Source of the DNA: Humulus lupulus
Lineage: Eukaryota; Streptophyta; Magnoliopsida; Rosales; Cannabaceae
Direction of reading: 5' to 3'
DNA: 64,000 nt
Assembly: GCF_963169125.1 (NCBI RefSeq)
Contig: NC_084794.1
Span: 72,699,665-72,763,664 of the forward strand
The notes under the pieces were generated by a model. The model was not told where the DNA came from. It worked only from the letters and a program-made list of their open reading frames with translations, and made no database searches. The number at the start of each line of letters is the position of its first letter. The first letter of the stretch is position 1. Shown here piece by piece: positions 35,574 through 45,373 of the stretch. The position numbers and the translations under genes are program-made.

Positions 35574-37905
35574 ATGAAGAGCAAGCACTGTATTTGGGTT
35601 GAAGATCGACAAGTAAAAGAGGCCAATTTTTCTTCTTTTTTTGAGCAAAGCCAACTCAAAAGATGCTTGGGAGACAAATCATTAGGGCACAATTGGAAAA
35701 AACTTGAAAAGGAAGTTGAAATTTTCAGGGAGAGAATTGAAGACATGGAAATGAAGAGAGAGCAAAGCAATGAGATTTTGTCTAAATGCTTGGAGTCTCT
35801 TTCATCAGCAAATGTGAGCTTGGAAAGGATCATAAAAAATGTGGCTGTAGAAAAAACTGATGATGATGATGATGTCAAGTTCATTAAAGGCATAGAAAAG
35901 AGTGATTCAATGCGTTTGGAATTAGAATTGACTGAAGAGCTATTGGTAGTTACAAGACTTGCTTCTGAGGCTGAAGAGAAGGTGAATGAGTACAAATAAT
36001 TGAGGAAGAAGGAGAAGAGGGAGTTGGAGAATAGTGTGGTGAGTTTGACAGAGGAGAATAGAGATACCAACAATTTGCTGAGAGCAGCCTTGTTGGAGAA
36101 GGAAGCTGTGGAGAAGAGGTTGAAGGTGAATAGCGAGCAGAAGAGAGTTGCCCTTTTGCAGATTGCGGAGCGAGGTTTGCAGAGAGTTGGTTTTGGGTTT
36201 ATGATGGGAAGTGGGAACACTGAGCAATCACTAGAGAGTTTTTCAAGAACCAAGTCAGATAGCAGTGAGTGTGAAGAGGATGCAATATTTCGTAACTGTT
36301 TTTATTCGTATCTATTAGATTTTGCTGATTTTTGGTTTGTATTCTACAATTGACTTAATTGGGTAGTTAATAAAATTTATATAGATCTGGCTCCCCATTC
36401 CCCATAGTTTGTCTCACCAAATCATACCAGAGAGAATTTTGGTTCAGAATTTATTTTATTGGGTCTAAAATCTGGACTTGATTTCGAAATTCTGACAGGA
36501 TGATTTACTTATTTGTATGTAAACTCATACTCTGACGTAGAAAATAGGTGAATTTTTACTTTTTAAATTTTAGGTGGATTGGAGATCTAGACATATATGT
36601 AATTAAGATAGTGGGGTTGTTGAAAATATATAGAAGTTTCCAGGATTTTGATGAGGTATAAGGGTGTGGCTCTTCTAGTAATTGGGAATTTTAGCTGTGG
36701 GTTCATTTCAAATTTTATAGAAATTACTTGACCTGTGCGTTGTGGTGCCTAGTTGAGCTTGTTAGTGATATAAGGTTGTAAATTTTCTATCCTCTCCACG
36801 AATAAAAGCCTGGTATGTCTGTACTAAGATTACCTACCTTTAGTTGATTAAGAATGGCCAACACCAATTTCATTATTAGCCTGAAACTGGAACTAGATGA
36901 TTGACCTTTGAGAATCGGACAAATGTTAAAACTATCTAATTACTGTCATTTTGAAATTTTCTTATTAGGCATCAACTGTGGAGAGGATAATGAAGAATGT
37001 GGTAATTCCTGCTAACACAACTAAACAGCAAGCACAACTACAAACTAATGCTAAATGTTAGCAATAATTAAAACTGATGCACAAGAACACAGAAATACCA
37101 ATCAAACAGTCGAATGCTAAAGTATTACTACAGCAATTATCTCAACAAAACAGAAAAGAAAATAAAGCAAGAAACACAAACAGTTTTATACTGGTTCGGC
37201 CAAATGGTAGTTCCTACTTCCAGTTTCTCCCCTTTATTGATCTTGATACAATGTGTATACAACTCTTGATTATAGCAGCTCAATCTCTCAATGATCAAAA
37301 CACCATGATCATGAACAAATACAAAAAAATACTCTCGGGAAAACTTTTGCCTCTCAAAACACTTGAGAACAAGAAAAGTGATTCTTGTTCAGACTTTAAT
37401 CTCCTTAGCTATGATTCAGTATGAATCAATCTCACTAACTCATCATACTCTGTACTCCAAAGAGTTCTAACCATCGGTTTAAATAGAGAGCAAAAGACTA
37501 ATCTAACCCGAGACTATTAACTAACTTAACCACCTTAACTATATTAACATTAACTTTTATATAGTTAAGACTTCTTGTTTCTTTTATGTGGATTACAAAT
37601 ACCACAAAGAATTTATGGCTTGAGATAACTAAGTTGAGGCGATCTTTGGAAGAATCCAGGTATACCCTTTACCATTCAATTACTAAAGAGAAAACTACAA
37701 CATTTTTAAAAACAATTCTATCTGTTCACATCTTTCTATGCCCCTTGGAGTTTCTTTTTGGTGTTTTCTATTACTTAACATCAGCACTATGCCCAGGTCA
37801 GACACCGATTGCAGAGTCTTACAGAGAAACAAGCTCAAATTATTGAAGAAAACAAGTTATACATCAAGGAGTTAGAGGAAAGACAGAGAATTGTTTTTAA
37901 AAATG
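35574..37905 (+). pseudogene. captured host coiled-coil protein gene fragment
   Basis: Plus strand, opposite to the TNP1-like gene. The first exon (35574 to about 36295) is a long coiled-coil: KLEKEVEIFRERIEDMEMKR, SLSSANVSLERIIKNV, LTEELLVVTRLASEAEEKV. A TAA at 35998-36000 precedes RKKEKRELENSVVSLTEEN and KRVALLQIAERGLQRVGFGF. Later exons follow with introns kept: 36969-36997 plus 37607-37659 (TVERIMKN, LEITKLRRSLEESR) and 37797-37905 (SLTEKQAQIIEENKLYIKEL, shifted frame). From memory it resembles uncharacterised plant coiled-coil proteins of the At3g49055 type (unverified). Retained introns mean it was captured as genomic DNA. Confidence 0.7.
36998..37606. repeat. solo LTR (copia-like) inside a captured exon
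   Basis: 609 bp from TGTGGTA to TACCACA (7-bp perfect inverted ends), flanked by AAGAA duplications (36993-36997, 37607-37611). It contains the phrase TTATACTGGTTCGGCC near 37185, common in plant copia LTRs. Removing it and one duplication copy rejoins the captured exon in frame (IMKN followed by LWLEIT). Confidence 0.85.
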
Positions 37906-38029
37906 AGTTTAATGTATACAATTAGAAGAAACAAAAATGCATGCACTTACTTGCTGGGTAGAGGTGTACTTCGGAGCTGCTTGATTAACTGAGAGAGAGT
38001 GATCGGACGGGAGAGGCACCGACTGAGAG

Positions 38030-38310
38030 AACCGAGAGAGACCCTTGGCTGTGCTGACTGAGAGAACCGAGATGCGGGTGGGAGAGGCGCTGGGTTCGTC
38101 TGGGTTCCTCTGAGAGAGATTCACAGTGAGCGGGTGGGAGAGGCACTGGGTTCGTCGGCGCTGGGTTCGTCTGGGTTCCTCTGAGAGTGATTTACAGTGA
38201 GCGAGTGGGAGAGGCACTGGGTTCGTCTGGGTTCCTCTGAGAGAGAGATTCACAGTGAGTGGGTGGGAGAGGCCAGTTCGTCTGGGTTCCTCTGAGAGTG
38301 AGATGGATTA
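38030..38310. repeat. minisatellite near the CACTA right end
   Basis: About four units of roughly 60-73 bp built from GTGGGAGAGGCACTGGGTTCG, TCTGGGTTCCTCTGAGAG and TTCACAGTGAG. It lies about 300 bp inside the right terminus. Frames through it are low-complexity and were not called. Confidence 0.75.
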
Positions 38311-38588
38311 TGCTATGGAGTGAAAATGGAGAAAATGGGAGAGACGGGTAACGTGGGAAGAGAGAGAGAGACGGGAATGAGGGAGGGGAAATGGGTTTTT
38401 CTTTGTCTTTTCCTTTTTCAATTAAGCTGCTTTGACAAACAAAAAAGAAAAACAATAAGCGCCAATGAAATATTACTCCCGCCAATTAAATGAACAGTGT
38501 GTTGTATAGATTATGTAACATTTTAATAGCGTTTTTTTAATAATGTCCAAATGCAATGCTATTAATGAAGCTTTTTCTTGTAGTGCCA

Positions 38589-39237
38589 TCAGTATCACCA
38601 TGCATTGAGGGTCCTTGAAAATCCACTTATTCCCTTGTAATTCCCAAACACCATTGTAGGATACAAAAATGTAGACAATAGAGCCTGTGTTGGACAAAAA
38701 AAACATTAACATTGTCAGGAAAACTGTCATTTTTCCAGAAATACATTAAAAAATAACATTATCGAGCTCACATCGAGCTTTATTGAGTTGTCATCGAGCT
38801 CTTATCGAGTTGGAATCAAGCTACCATTTCTCAAAACAGAACATAAACCTAATCAAACCCTCCATCGAACCCCTATCGAGCTCATATCGAGCACATATCG
38901 AGAAAACCTAAACCTATCGAGCTCAAATATTGTAGGGTCCAATCGAACCCTTATCGAGTTTTCATCGAGCACAATCGAGCACTAAAACCCCAACCTATCG
39001 AGCTATTATCGAGCTCACATCGAGCTCTTACAAGACCTTCTTCTACATACCATCGAGCTCATATCGAACCGTTATCGAGCTGCTATCGAGCAAAAAAGTT
39101 GCAGAAAACCCAGAAAAACACAGATCGCGAAATCTCTCAAAAAATCCCAAAAAATACACAGATCTGTTCAAAATAGCCAAAAAAAAAATGTAAACAAATA
39201 ATACCCAACACATAAAATGTAAAATCTTATTACCCAT
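38589..39237 (-). pseudogene. MULE-1 transposase, 5' exons cut off by the CACTA insertion
   Basis: The first coding exon ends in ATGG, with donor GTAATAAG at 39233. The intron 39233-38685 holds the CTCGATAG array, and acceptor ACACAG at 38686-38685 leads into SIVYIFVSYNGVWELQGNK. The reading frame (KWIFKDPQCMVILM) runs into the CACTA end at 38585 and resumes in phase on the far side at 28324 (EDTVTYL). MULE-2 has the same exon pair (ATGG donor at 59673; FVAFNGVWELENRDW), which supports this gene model. Confidence 0.75.
38761..39091 (-). repeat. GCTCGATAG repeat array in the transposase first intron
   Basis: On the minus strand, the sense strand of the transposase, units read GCTCGATAGTAGCTCGATAA, GAGCTCGATGTGAGCTCGAT and variants over about 330 bp. 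This mirrors the array in the Ulp1-like first intron at the other end of the element. Confidence 0.88.
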
Positions 39238-39460
39238 GGTTTTTCTTCTCCAAAAACTCTCAAAATAGATGTTGCATTTGATATTAACGACTTCACATAG
39301 ACAATGGAGATGGCTAGCAATGATTTTGACAAAAAAAATTATACAAAACTGTAGGTTTTATGGATTATTACGTGAGAATGAGAGAGAGAGAGGGAGGAGA
39401 GTGGAAGAGAAGATTTTGTGATTTTTTGATATAATGGGAGGGGTATTTTAGATATGAGAT

Positions 39461-39550
39461 GAATGTTTAGCATTAAATTGAAAATATTATTAATGTTGGG
39501 ATTTTTTGGTAATATTAGGCATTATTAGACATACAAAGTGAAATTTCCCT
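39461..39550 (-). repeat. MULE-1 right terminal inverted repeat
   Basis: The reverse complement starts GGGAAATTTCAC and runs to TTTAATGCTAAACATTC, matching the left end with scattered differences. TTATAAAA follows at 39551. Confidence 0.85.
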
Positions 39551-39558
39551 TATAAAAT

Positions 39559-40150
39559 TTCCTTATATTCTTATATTAAATTTCTTGGACATTCGGAAGA
39601 AATGACGAGGAATATGATGTATAAGTTGGTAGTTGGATGTTGTTGGAACATGACTTTACTAACTAGAGTAGTGCTACTAATGCAATAAATCATCATGTAC
39701 ATATATATGCGTAATATATATGAATTAAATGCTACAACTATATCTATATATAGCTCACAGTATGGATTATAATCAATTTGTATAAAATAGTTAACTTACT
39801 CACTTTTTTCACACACAAAAATTCCATATATTGACGGGGTTTGGTGTAAAAAATATATACACTAGTTGGAAAATAATATACTAACAACCCATAAAAAACT
39901 TAAAAAATCAATATAACTTTAAAATAAAAACAATTAAACAAAACTAATATACATACATCACTATATTAAAATCATACGCTCCTACATAAATAAAAAAAAT
40001 TATAGAAAAAGACAATTTAAGTAATCAACAATGTAAAATGATCATTTCTCTACAATTTTAAAAATAAGGGCATTAGTTTCTTAATGCTATATTTTTGGAT
40101 CATTTACTATAATTTCTCTATATTGACTTGTTACTCCAAAAAATCATATT
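39559..40150. other. AT-rich DNA right of MULE-1, nothing recognised
   Basis: No coding signal or clear repeat. It is the continuation of the pre-insertion host sequence after the TTATAAAA target. Confidence 0.4.
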
Positions 40151-41282
40151 TGTTAAGATATGATGATTAATATACGTATATATTTTATGTTATATTATTT
40201 TAAATAACATAATATTAGATTAAATAATGTGACAAAATGTGATTAGTCACACCTTGTAACATATTATTAAGAGTTACAAAATTGGACACATGTGTGTGCC
40301 CAAATGAAATATATTTTGGAGTTACAAAATTAATTACAAATTTGTAACTCCCAAATATTACCCAATAATGTGTAGATTGAGAGTTACACATTTATGTGTT
40401 GAATTTCATGGAGCCATTATGTAATATGGTTGTTTGATACATGTTTTCAACTCCCATTAGGTGTATAGAGGTTACAAAATCATGTGAGAAATGATTTGGG
40501 ATGTTTTGGAAAAACTGAATTTATGGAGGCTGAAATTATTTGTGGCTGCAACCATTATTTATCTCTGGCCGCAGCCTAGTGGTCAAAGGCCAGTGGCCGT
40601 GGCCAGGAACATCTCTTGTCACGACCAGGGACGCTGACAGCCAACTCCAACTTCTTTTTTCCATCTTGAACGGTTGTAACACCTCATGTAACTCTCAAAA
40701 CTCTTTTTTAATTCCATAAACATCAAATTAAACATTGGTAACAGCCATGGATGTTGGTGGAATTTGAAATTCATAGGGTGTCTCAAATCTCTATAAATAT
40801 GAGCCTACTGCTCGCTTGTAAGACACCATTTTCTATCCACAAATCACTTGGTTGGAAAATACACAAAAAATAATTGATAATTCCAGAGAGTTATTTCCTG
40901 GTGAGATCCCTTGGTGCTCAGAGAATAGGGGGAAATAAGGTTTTGGACAAAGGTCTTGAACATTGTTCAAGTTAGTGATCCCCACTACTCTACACTTTGG
41001 TTGTGTGAGAGTTTTTGTTATTTCCTTTGATCCCCACTACTCTACACTTTGGTTGTGTGAGAGTTTTTGTTATTTCCTTTGTTCTTATTTTACTTGTATT
41101 ATCATTGTTTTTTTGTTTGTAATCTTATTCTTCTACATCTGTCTATTTACTTGTATTTTGTGCAATTAAGTTCTAACATTTCTTTAATCAATTACCTTGT
41201 TTATTGTTTTTTTTTTTTTTTGTGTGCATAAAGTTGTATTTTAGTTTTCCCTATTTCCATTGAATATATATATTATCTAACA
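40151..41282 (+). repeat. probable LTR with TATA box, lineage unknown
   Basis: Runs from TGTTAAGATA to TATCTAACA (matching inverted ends). It contains a TATA box (CTATAAATATGAGCC at 40791) about 640 bp in, and U5-like sequence. No 5-bp duplication (ATATT against GTCAA), primer site or polypurine tract was found, so it may be part of a larger decayed element or wrongly bounded. Confidence 0.4.
40976..41079. repeat. perfect 52-bp tandem duplication
   Basis: Two adjacent copies of a unit beginning TGATCCCCACTACTCTACAC, starting at 40976 and 41028, in the transcribed part of the LTR-like sequence. They look identical by eye, suggesting a recent slip. Confidence 0.85.
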
Positions 41283-43226
41283 GTCAAAAGCTTATTCTTT
41301 CCTTTTCAATGGAAGGAGAAACCATAGAATTCTTGGGAAAAGATGGTAAGATAAGGTAATGTTCTTCTTTGTTTTTTTCTTAGAAGATTTAATGGCTTTT
41401 GTATAGTGATAGAAATGAGTAAAATAAAATTTATAAATGAGGTTCATTGTTTTCTAATCTTCTTTGCTTTTGCAAATATAGTGGTTAGATTAGAAGATAA
41501 TTCAACATCTAGAGTTTTGCTATATGTAATTAATTAACATATTGTGTAAATAATCTCTAGTGGGTTATTGGGTTATGTAGCATGTTATATAGTTGTCTTA
41601 TTTTGTAATAATGAGAAAGTATTATAATGACAATTTTATGAGCTTTATTTGACATGTATAAATATATTGATTTTGTGAATCAATAGAAACATGAAATCAT
41701 ATGTGTATGATATTTGTGATTTATGTCTGCCATGTTAGTATGATATAAGTTATATATGTTGACAATTATGTGAAATTATATTGAAATATAATCATGCAAA
41801 TATTTGTGAGATGTTAATAAGTTTTATCCTATATTATTGTTGGTATGTGATTTGTAAATAAAAAGAATTATTTGTAAAGAATTTAAATTTTCTCATTTAA
41901 GAGATGAGCATCTCATTTTAGTAGATATGAAAAGATGGACCTGAGGAGGTTACATCTTTTAGTAGTTGTGTCTTACTATTGCAAGAAAATGGATCAAGGC
42001 TTAACCCATAAGGATTGGAGTCTAAAGTGTGGTCAAATAAAAATATTTGAGAATTATTTAGTAACAATAATTCTTAAATATTCAATGTCTCAATGAGGAG
42101 ACATTACAAAATTAGAGAAGAAATTTTGAATCTTAAAACAAAAAAATAGTGAATAAATTGATGAGAATTTTGTTCAGTTTGGTTAAATGTGATAAAAATG
42201 TGATATGTTTAAATTAATCTCAACGAGATGGTAATTTTAAACAAAGGCATGAGAAATCAATGTGTTTAAATAAATCAAAGATGTTTTATTTTCTTTGATT
42301 TAAAGTGTTCAAAATTGACAATTTCAAATTGAATTTGATGAGAAAATCAATGGATGTCAAAGTGGTGTTTTCAAAAGAATCTCGAAGAGACTCTTAGAAA
42401 ATACATAAAAGTTGTTTAAGTGATTTTGAGATTATTTAGACAACTAAAATGAAAATTAGTGATTATTTGCTTTAGAAATTTTGACATGGTATTTTTATTC
42501 ACATATTTTAATTTTGTGAAATATATAAAAGAAATTAATAACCAAGTGAATGTCACTTTCAAAGAAGTGTGTCTTGCTTTAGCAAGTAAATAAATCAAAA
42601 TAAACTAACATTGAGGTTTTGTTTATCTTGATCTATTGAGAGTTTATCTTGTGGCTTAAGGACTCTTATAGAACTTTGGGAATTATAAATCTAGATTTAT
42701 CTTGGAGGATAAATGATTTAATACAAATAAAGAGAATTCTATTTAAAAGTGATATTTTCACTTTATGTGAGAAATATAGGTGTGATACTCCAAAGTTAAT
42801 TAATTTATTTTGTTGATAATAATTAATTAATTTGGTCATCCTATCAAATAGGTGATTTAGAATTACACATTATAAATTACTTTGGCTATATGTGTATAGA
42901 ATGAATAAATATAGACATACTTGGTGTCTAAAGTTATTGTTTGTAAAATATTTGATTCAAGAAAGAATCAATTTAAAACATAAAAAGAAAATTTTAGAAA
43001 CAAAGAAGTTTCTAGAATTAATATTCAAGAAAAAGTTTATCTTGGATTTGAAGTATAAAATAGCGGGGTTGTTGACTATGGTTTAACTCACTATTTTAAA
43101 AATGTAACTATTTTCATCAAACTATAGCTAGCAACAAGATTTTGTAATTTAATTTTAATATAATCATGTAGCAATATCATAATTTTATTCCATATTTATG
43201 TATATAATATATAATTTAAAAATTTT
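41283..43226. other. AT-rich DNA, possibly interior of a decayed retroelement
   Basis: No recognisable protein. Coding-like A/G richness on the plus strand and scattered short frames, none matching a known domain. It follows the LTR-like sequence and may be its internal region. Confidence 0.35.
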
Positions 43227-43584
43227 GGGTAGTGATTATTTATAATGGATATTTTTAGTATTTTCAGTATATAGATAAGTTGTAACTCTATTTGTTTTAC
43301 TTGATGGTGTATAATGTAGTTGCAGAAGAATTCTCACAAATTTTCAAGAAATTCCGAATAATTTAACATGTCGAAATCTTGATTTAAATAACCTGTTGGA
43401 CATAGGTACAAATATTGAAATAAGAACGTGCGTACCACACTATTTGAATATTGATTTCGACATCCTAAAATATTTAGAATTTCTTGAAAATTTATGTGAG
43501 GTCCTACTGTCATATAAAAAAATTAGTGTTGTAACTTATCCAAGGACTGAAAATACTAAAAATACTTACAGATAATCACTGCCC
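43227..43584. mobile_element. foldback MITE
   Basis: The ends read GGGTAGTGATTAT and the complement of ATAATCACTGCCC. The arms pair over more than 60 bp (GGATATTTTTAGTATTTTCAG against its near complement), and an inner pair (AAATTTTCAAGAAATTC / GAATTTCTTGAAAATTT) continues the hairpin. About 358 bp, non-coding. Its core resembles the split MITE at 7208/21016. Confidence 0.75.
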
Positions 43585-44005
43585 ATATATAATATATAAT
43601 ATATATAATATACTTTCTCAAGATAAGATTTGCAAAATTTGGAGAGATGATGGATTTAGAATTTATAAATATAACTTTGATTGACATTCAATTTAGATGC
43701 AACTTTATGATTTTAGATTTTTAAAATCTGTAGGACCCGTCAAAATACATGATTGATAGACTGAATTTGAAAATTAAATCCAAATCATAATTAAGATTTT
43801 ATTAAGGAAAGTAGAAAACAATAAAACTATGTTTTCTCTATTTTCACATATATGTTTTTTTAAAACTCAAAACAGTTTACAGATATTGAACCAATCACAT
43901 TTTCAAAAATATATTTTTAGTTGTTAAATTTGGATTTTCATTTCAAAATCTCACTTTTCAAAAATACCGTTTTCTAATTGCAAATCGAACACACCCTATC
44001 CTATG

Positions 44006-44405
44006 GAGTTGTTTGGTAACACTTAAAAAAATAATTTTTTATTTAATTAATTAGAAATTTGAAAATTAAATATAAAATGCATTTGATAACTCTATTTTTA
44101 TTTATTATTTTTTAAAATTTTAATTAAAATTTATTAAATTTTGAAAATAAAAATTTTTCGTTTTCAAAATTTTTTTAAACAGTTTTCATTTTTTTCTTCT
44201 TCTCTTCAAATCAACACCTCATATTGTTAAACAAAAAATAAAAATAAAAGTTATCAAACATGTTTATTATTTTTTGTTTTTAAAAACAAAAAACAAAAAT
44301 AGTTACCAAACATATTTTTATTTTTTAAAAATAAAAAACAAAAATAAAATAATATTTCTATTTTTGTGTTTAAAAAATTCAAAAATAAAATTTTTACCAA
44401 ACCGG
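44006..44405. mobile_element. MITE-like AT-rich element
   Basis: Flanked by CTATG (44001-44005, 44406-44410). The ends read GTTGTTTGGTAA and the complement of TTACCAAACCGG, a short inverted repeat. The inside is A/T-rich with no coding region. The superfamily is unclear. Confidence 0.45.
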
Positions 44406-44929
44406 CTATGTTTATGTATATTATGATCTAAGCGTGAAATTATTAACCATTCTATTAAAAATTATTAAAGACAGAAAGAAACAAGAGCTATGCTCCAAAC
44501 TGGTCGAAAGAAACCAAATTAATATATTAATTAACTTGGAAGAAGTTACGTACACGGCTTAATTTTGACCGGAACGCTTGGAATTAATGTCACAAGAATT
44601 TAAAAGAAAAAAAAATCATAGTGTTTAATGTTAATTAATTCGATTAGTTAACTTTAATGAGCTTAAATTAATGTTATTTTTGGAATCTTTATAATTATAT
44701 ATATAATATAAAATAATTATAAAAATTACTTATAAAAATACATTGCTACATTATACAAAAATATCGAATTCTATAAGTAATATATATAAATTTGAAACTT
44801 TCTCAAAATCTCATTATTCCCGTTTTTTTTTTATTTTAAAAAGTAATATTTGGGTTACTTAAAATGTTAATAAGTTACTAATTTATTATTTTTTCATGAA
44901 AAGTTTATTTTAGAGCATATTATTTTATA

Positions 44930-45373
44930 TATATTTTGGTTACCTCCAAAACTTATTTGTTAATATTTTTTTTTATCTTAAGACATCGATTAATTATTTT
45001 AAAGTTATATTATGGTGTCTAATTATTTAAGATACTTTTACACTACCGATTTGTTATTTTTTAGAAACTAATGAGTTACAATAAAATATAACAAATTACT
45101 ATATAGCTTATTATTAAAAGTTACTTTTAGTATACCATCCAAACTTTTTTATACATTTTAGTTACCTCCAAAACTTATTTGTTAACACGTTTTTATCTTA
45201 AGACATCGATTAATCATTTTAAAGTTATATTATGGTGTCTAATTATTTAAGATACTTTTACGCTACCGATTAGTCATTTTTTTGAAACTAATGAGTTACA
45301 ATAAAATATAACAAATTACTGTATAGCTTATTATTAAAAGTTACTTTTAGTATACTATCCATAAACTCTTTTA
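44930..45373. repeat. 222-bp tandem duplication
   Basis: Two adjacent copies of a unit containing GTTACCTCCAAAACTTATTT (44939 and 45161), ATCTTAAGACATCGATTAAT and TATTATTAAAAGTTACTTTT. They differ at a handful of positions. Non-coding. Confidence 0.85.

Larger units (their letters stand above)
28325..38585 (-). mobile_element. CACTA (En/Spm) transposon nested in MULE-1
   Basis: Starts CACTACAAGAAAAA at 28325 and ends with its complement (TTTTTCTTGTAGTG) at 38585. The 3-bp duplication CCA flanks both ends (28322-28324, 38586-38588). The length is 10,261 bp. A subterminal repeat array lies at the left end, and one TNP1-like gene reads leftward. The interior carries fragments of at least two host genes. 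I found no TNPD/TNP2 (Transposase_21) gene, so it probably needed transposase from another copy. Confidence 0.95.
21303..39550. mobile_element. MULE-1: Mutator-like element with Ulp1-like and MuDR genes
   Basis: Both ends read GGGAAATTTCAC inward and stay similar for about 90 bp (21303-21392 and the reverse complement of 39461-39550). An exact 8-bp duplication TTATAAAA lies outside each end (21295-21302, 39551-39558). Inside are two convergent genes, a DUF1985/Ulp1-protease-like gene on plus and a MuDR-type transposase on minus. Without the nested CACTA (10,261 bp plus a 3-bp duplication) it is about 7.98 kb. MULEs that carry Ulp1-like genes are known from Arabidopsis (Kaonashi) and melon (CUMULE), so the gene pair has precedent. 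Confidence 0.93.

Noticed and set aside
35489..36253. Long minus-strand open frame (254 codons, Ser/Phe/Leu-rich)
   Set aside because: It is the antisense of the captured coiled-coil exon, whose heptad-rich plus-strand reading is clearly the real one.
38473..38585. Extension of the 38730 minus-strand frame left of 38585
   Set aside because: Runs into CACTA sequence. The genuine transposase frame leaves at the insertion point.
40151..41282. Complete copia element starting at this LTR-like sequence
   Set aside because: No duplication, primer site, polypurine tract, partner LTR or pol domain found. Only the LTR-like block is reported.
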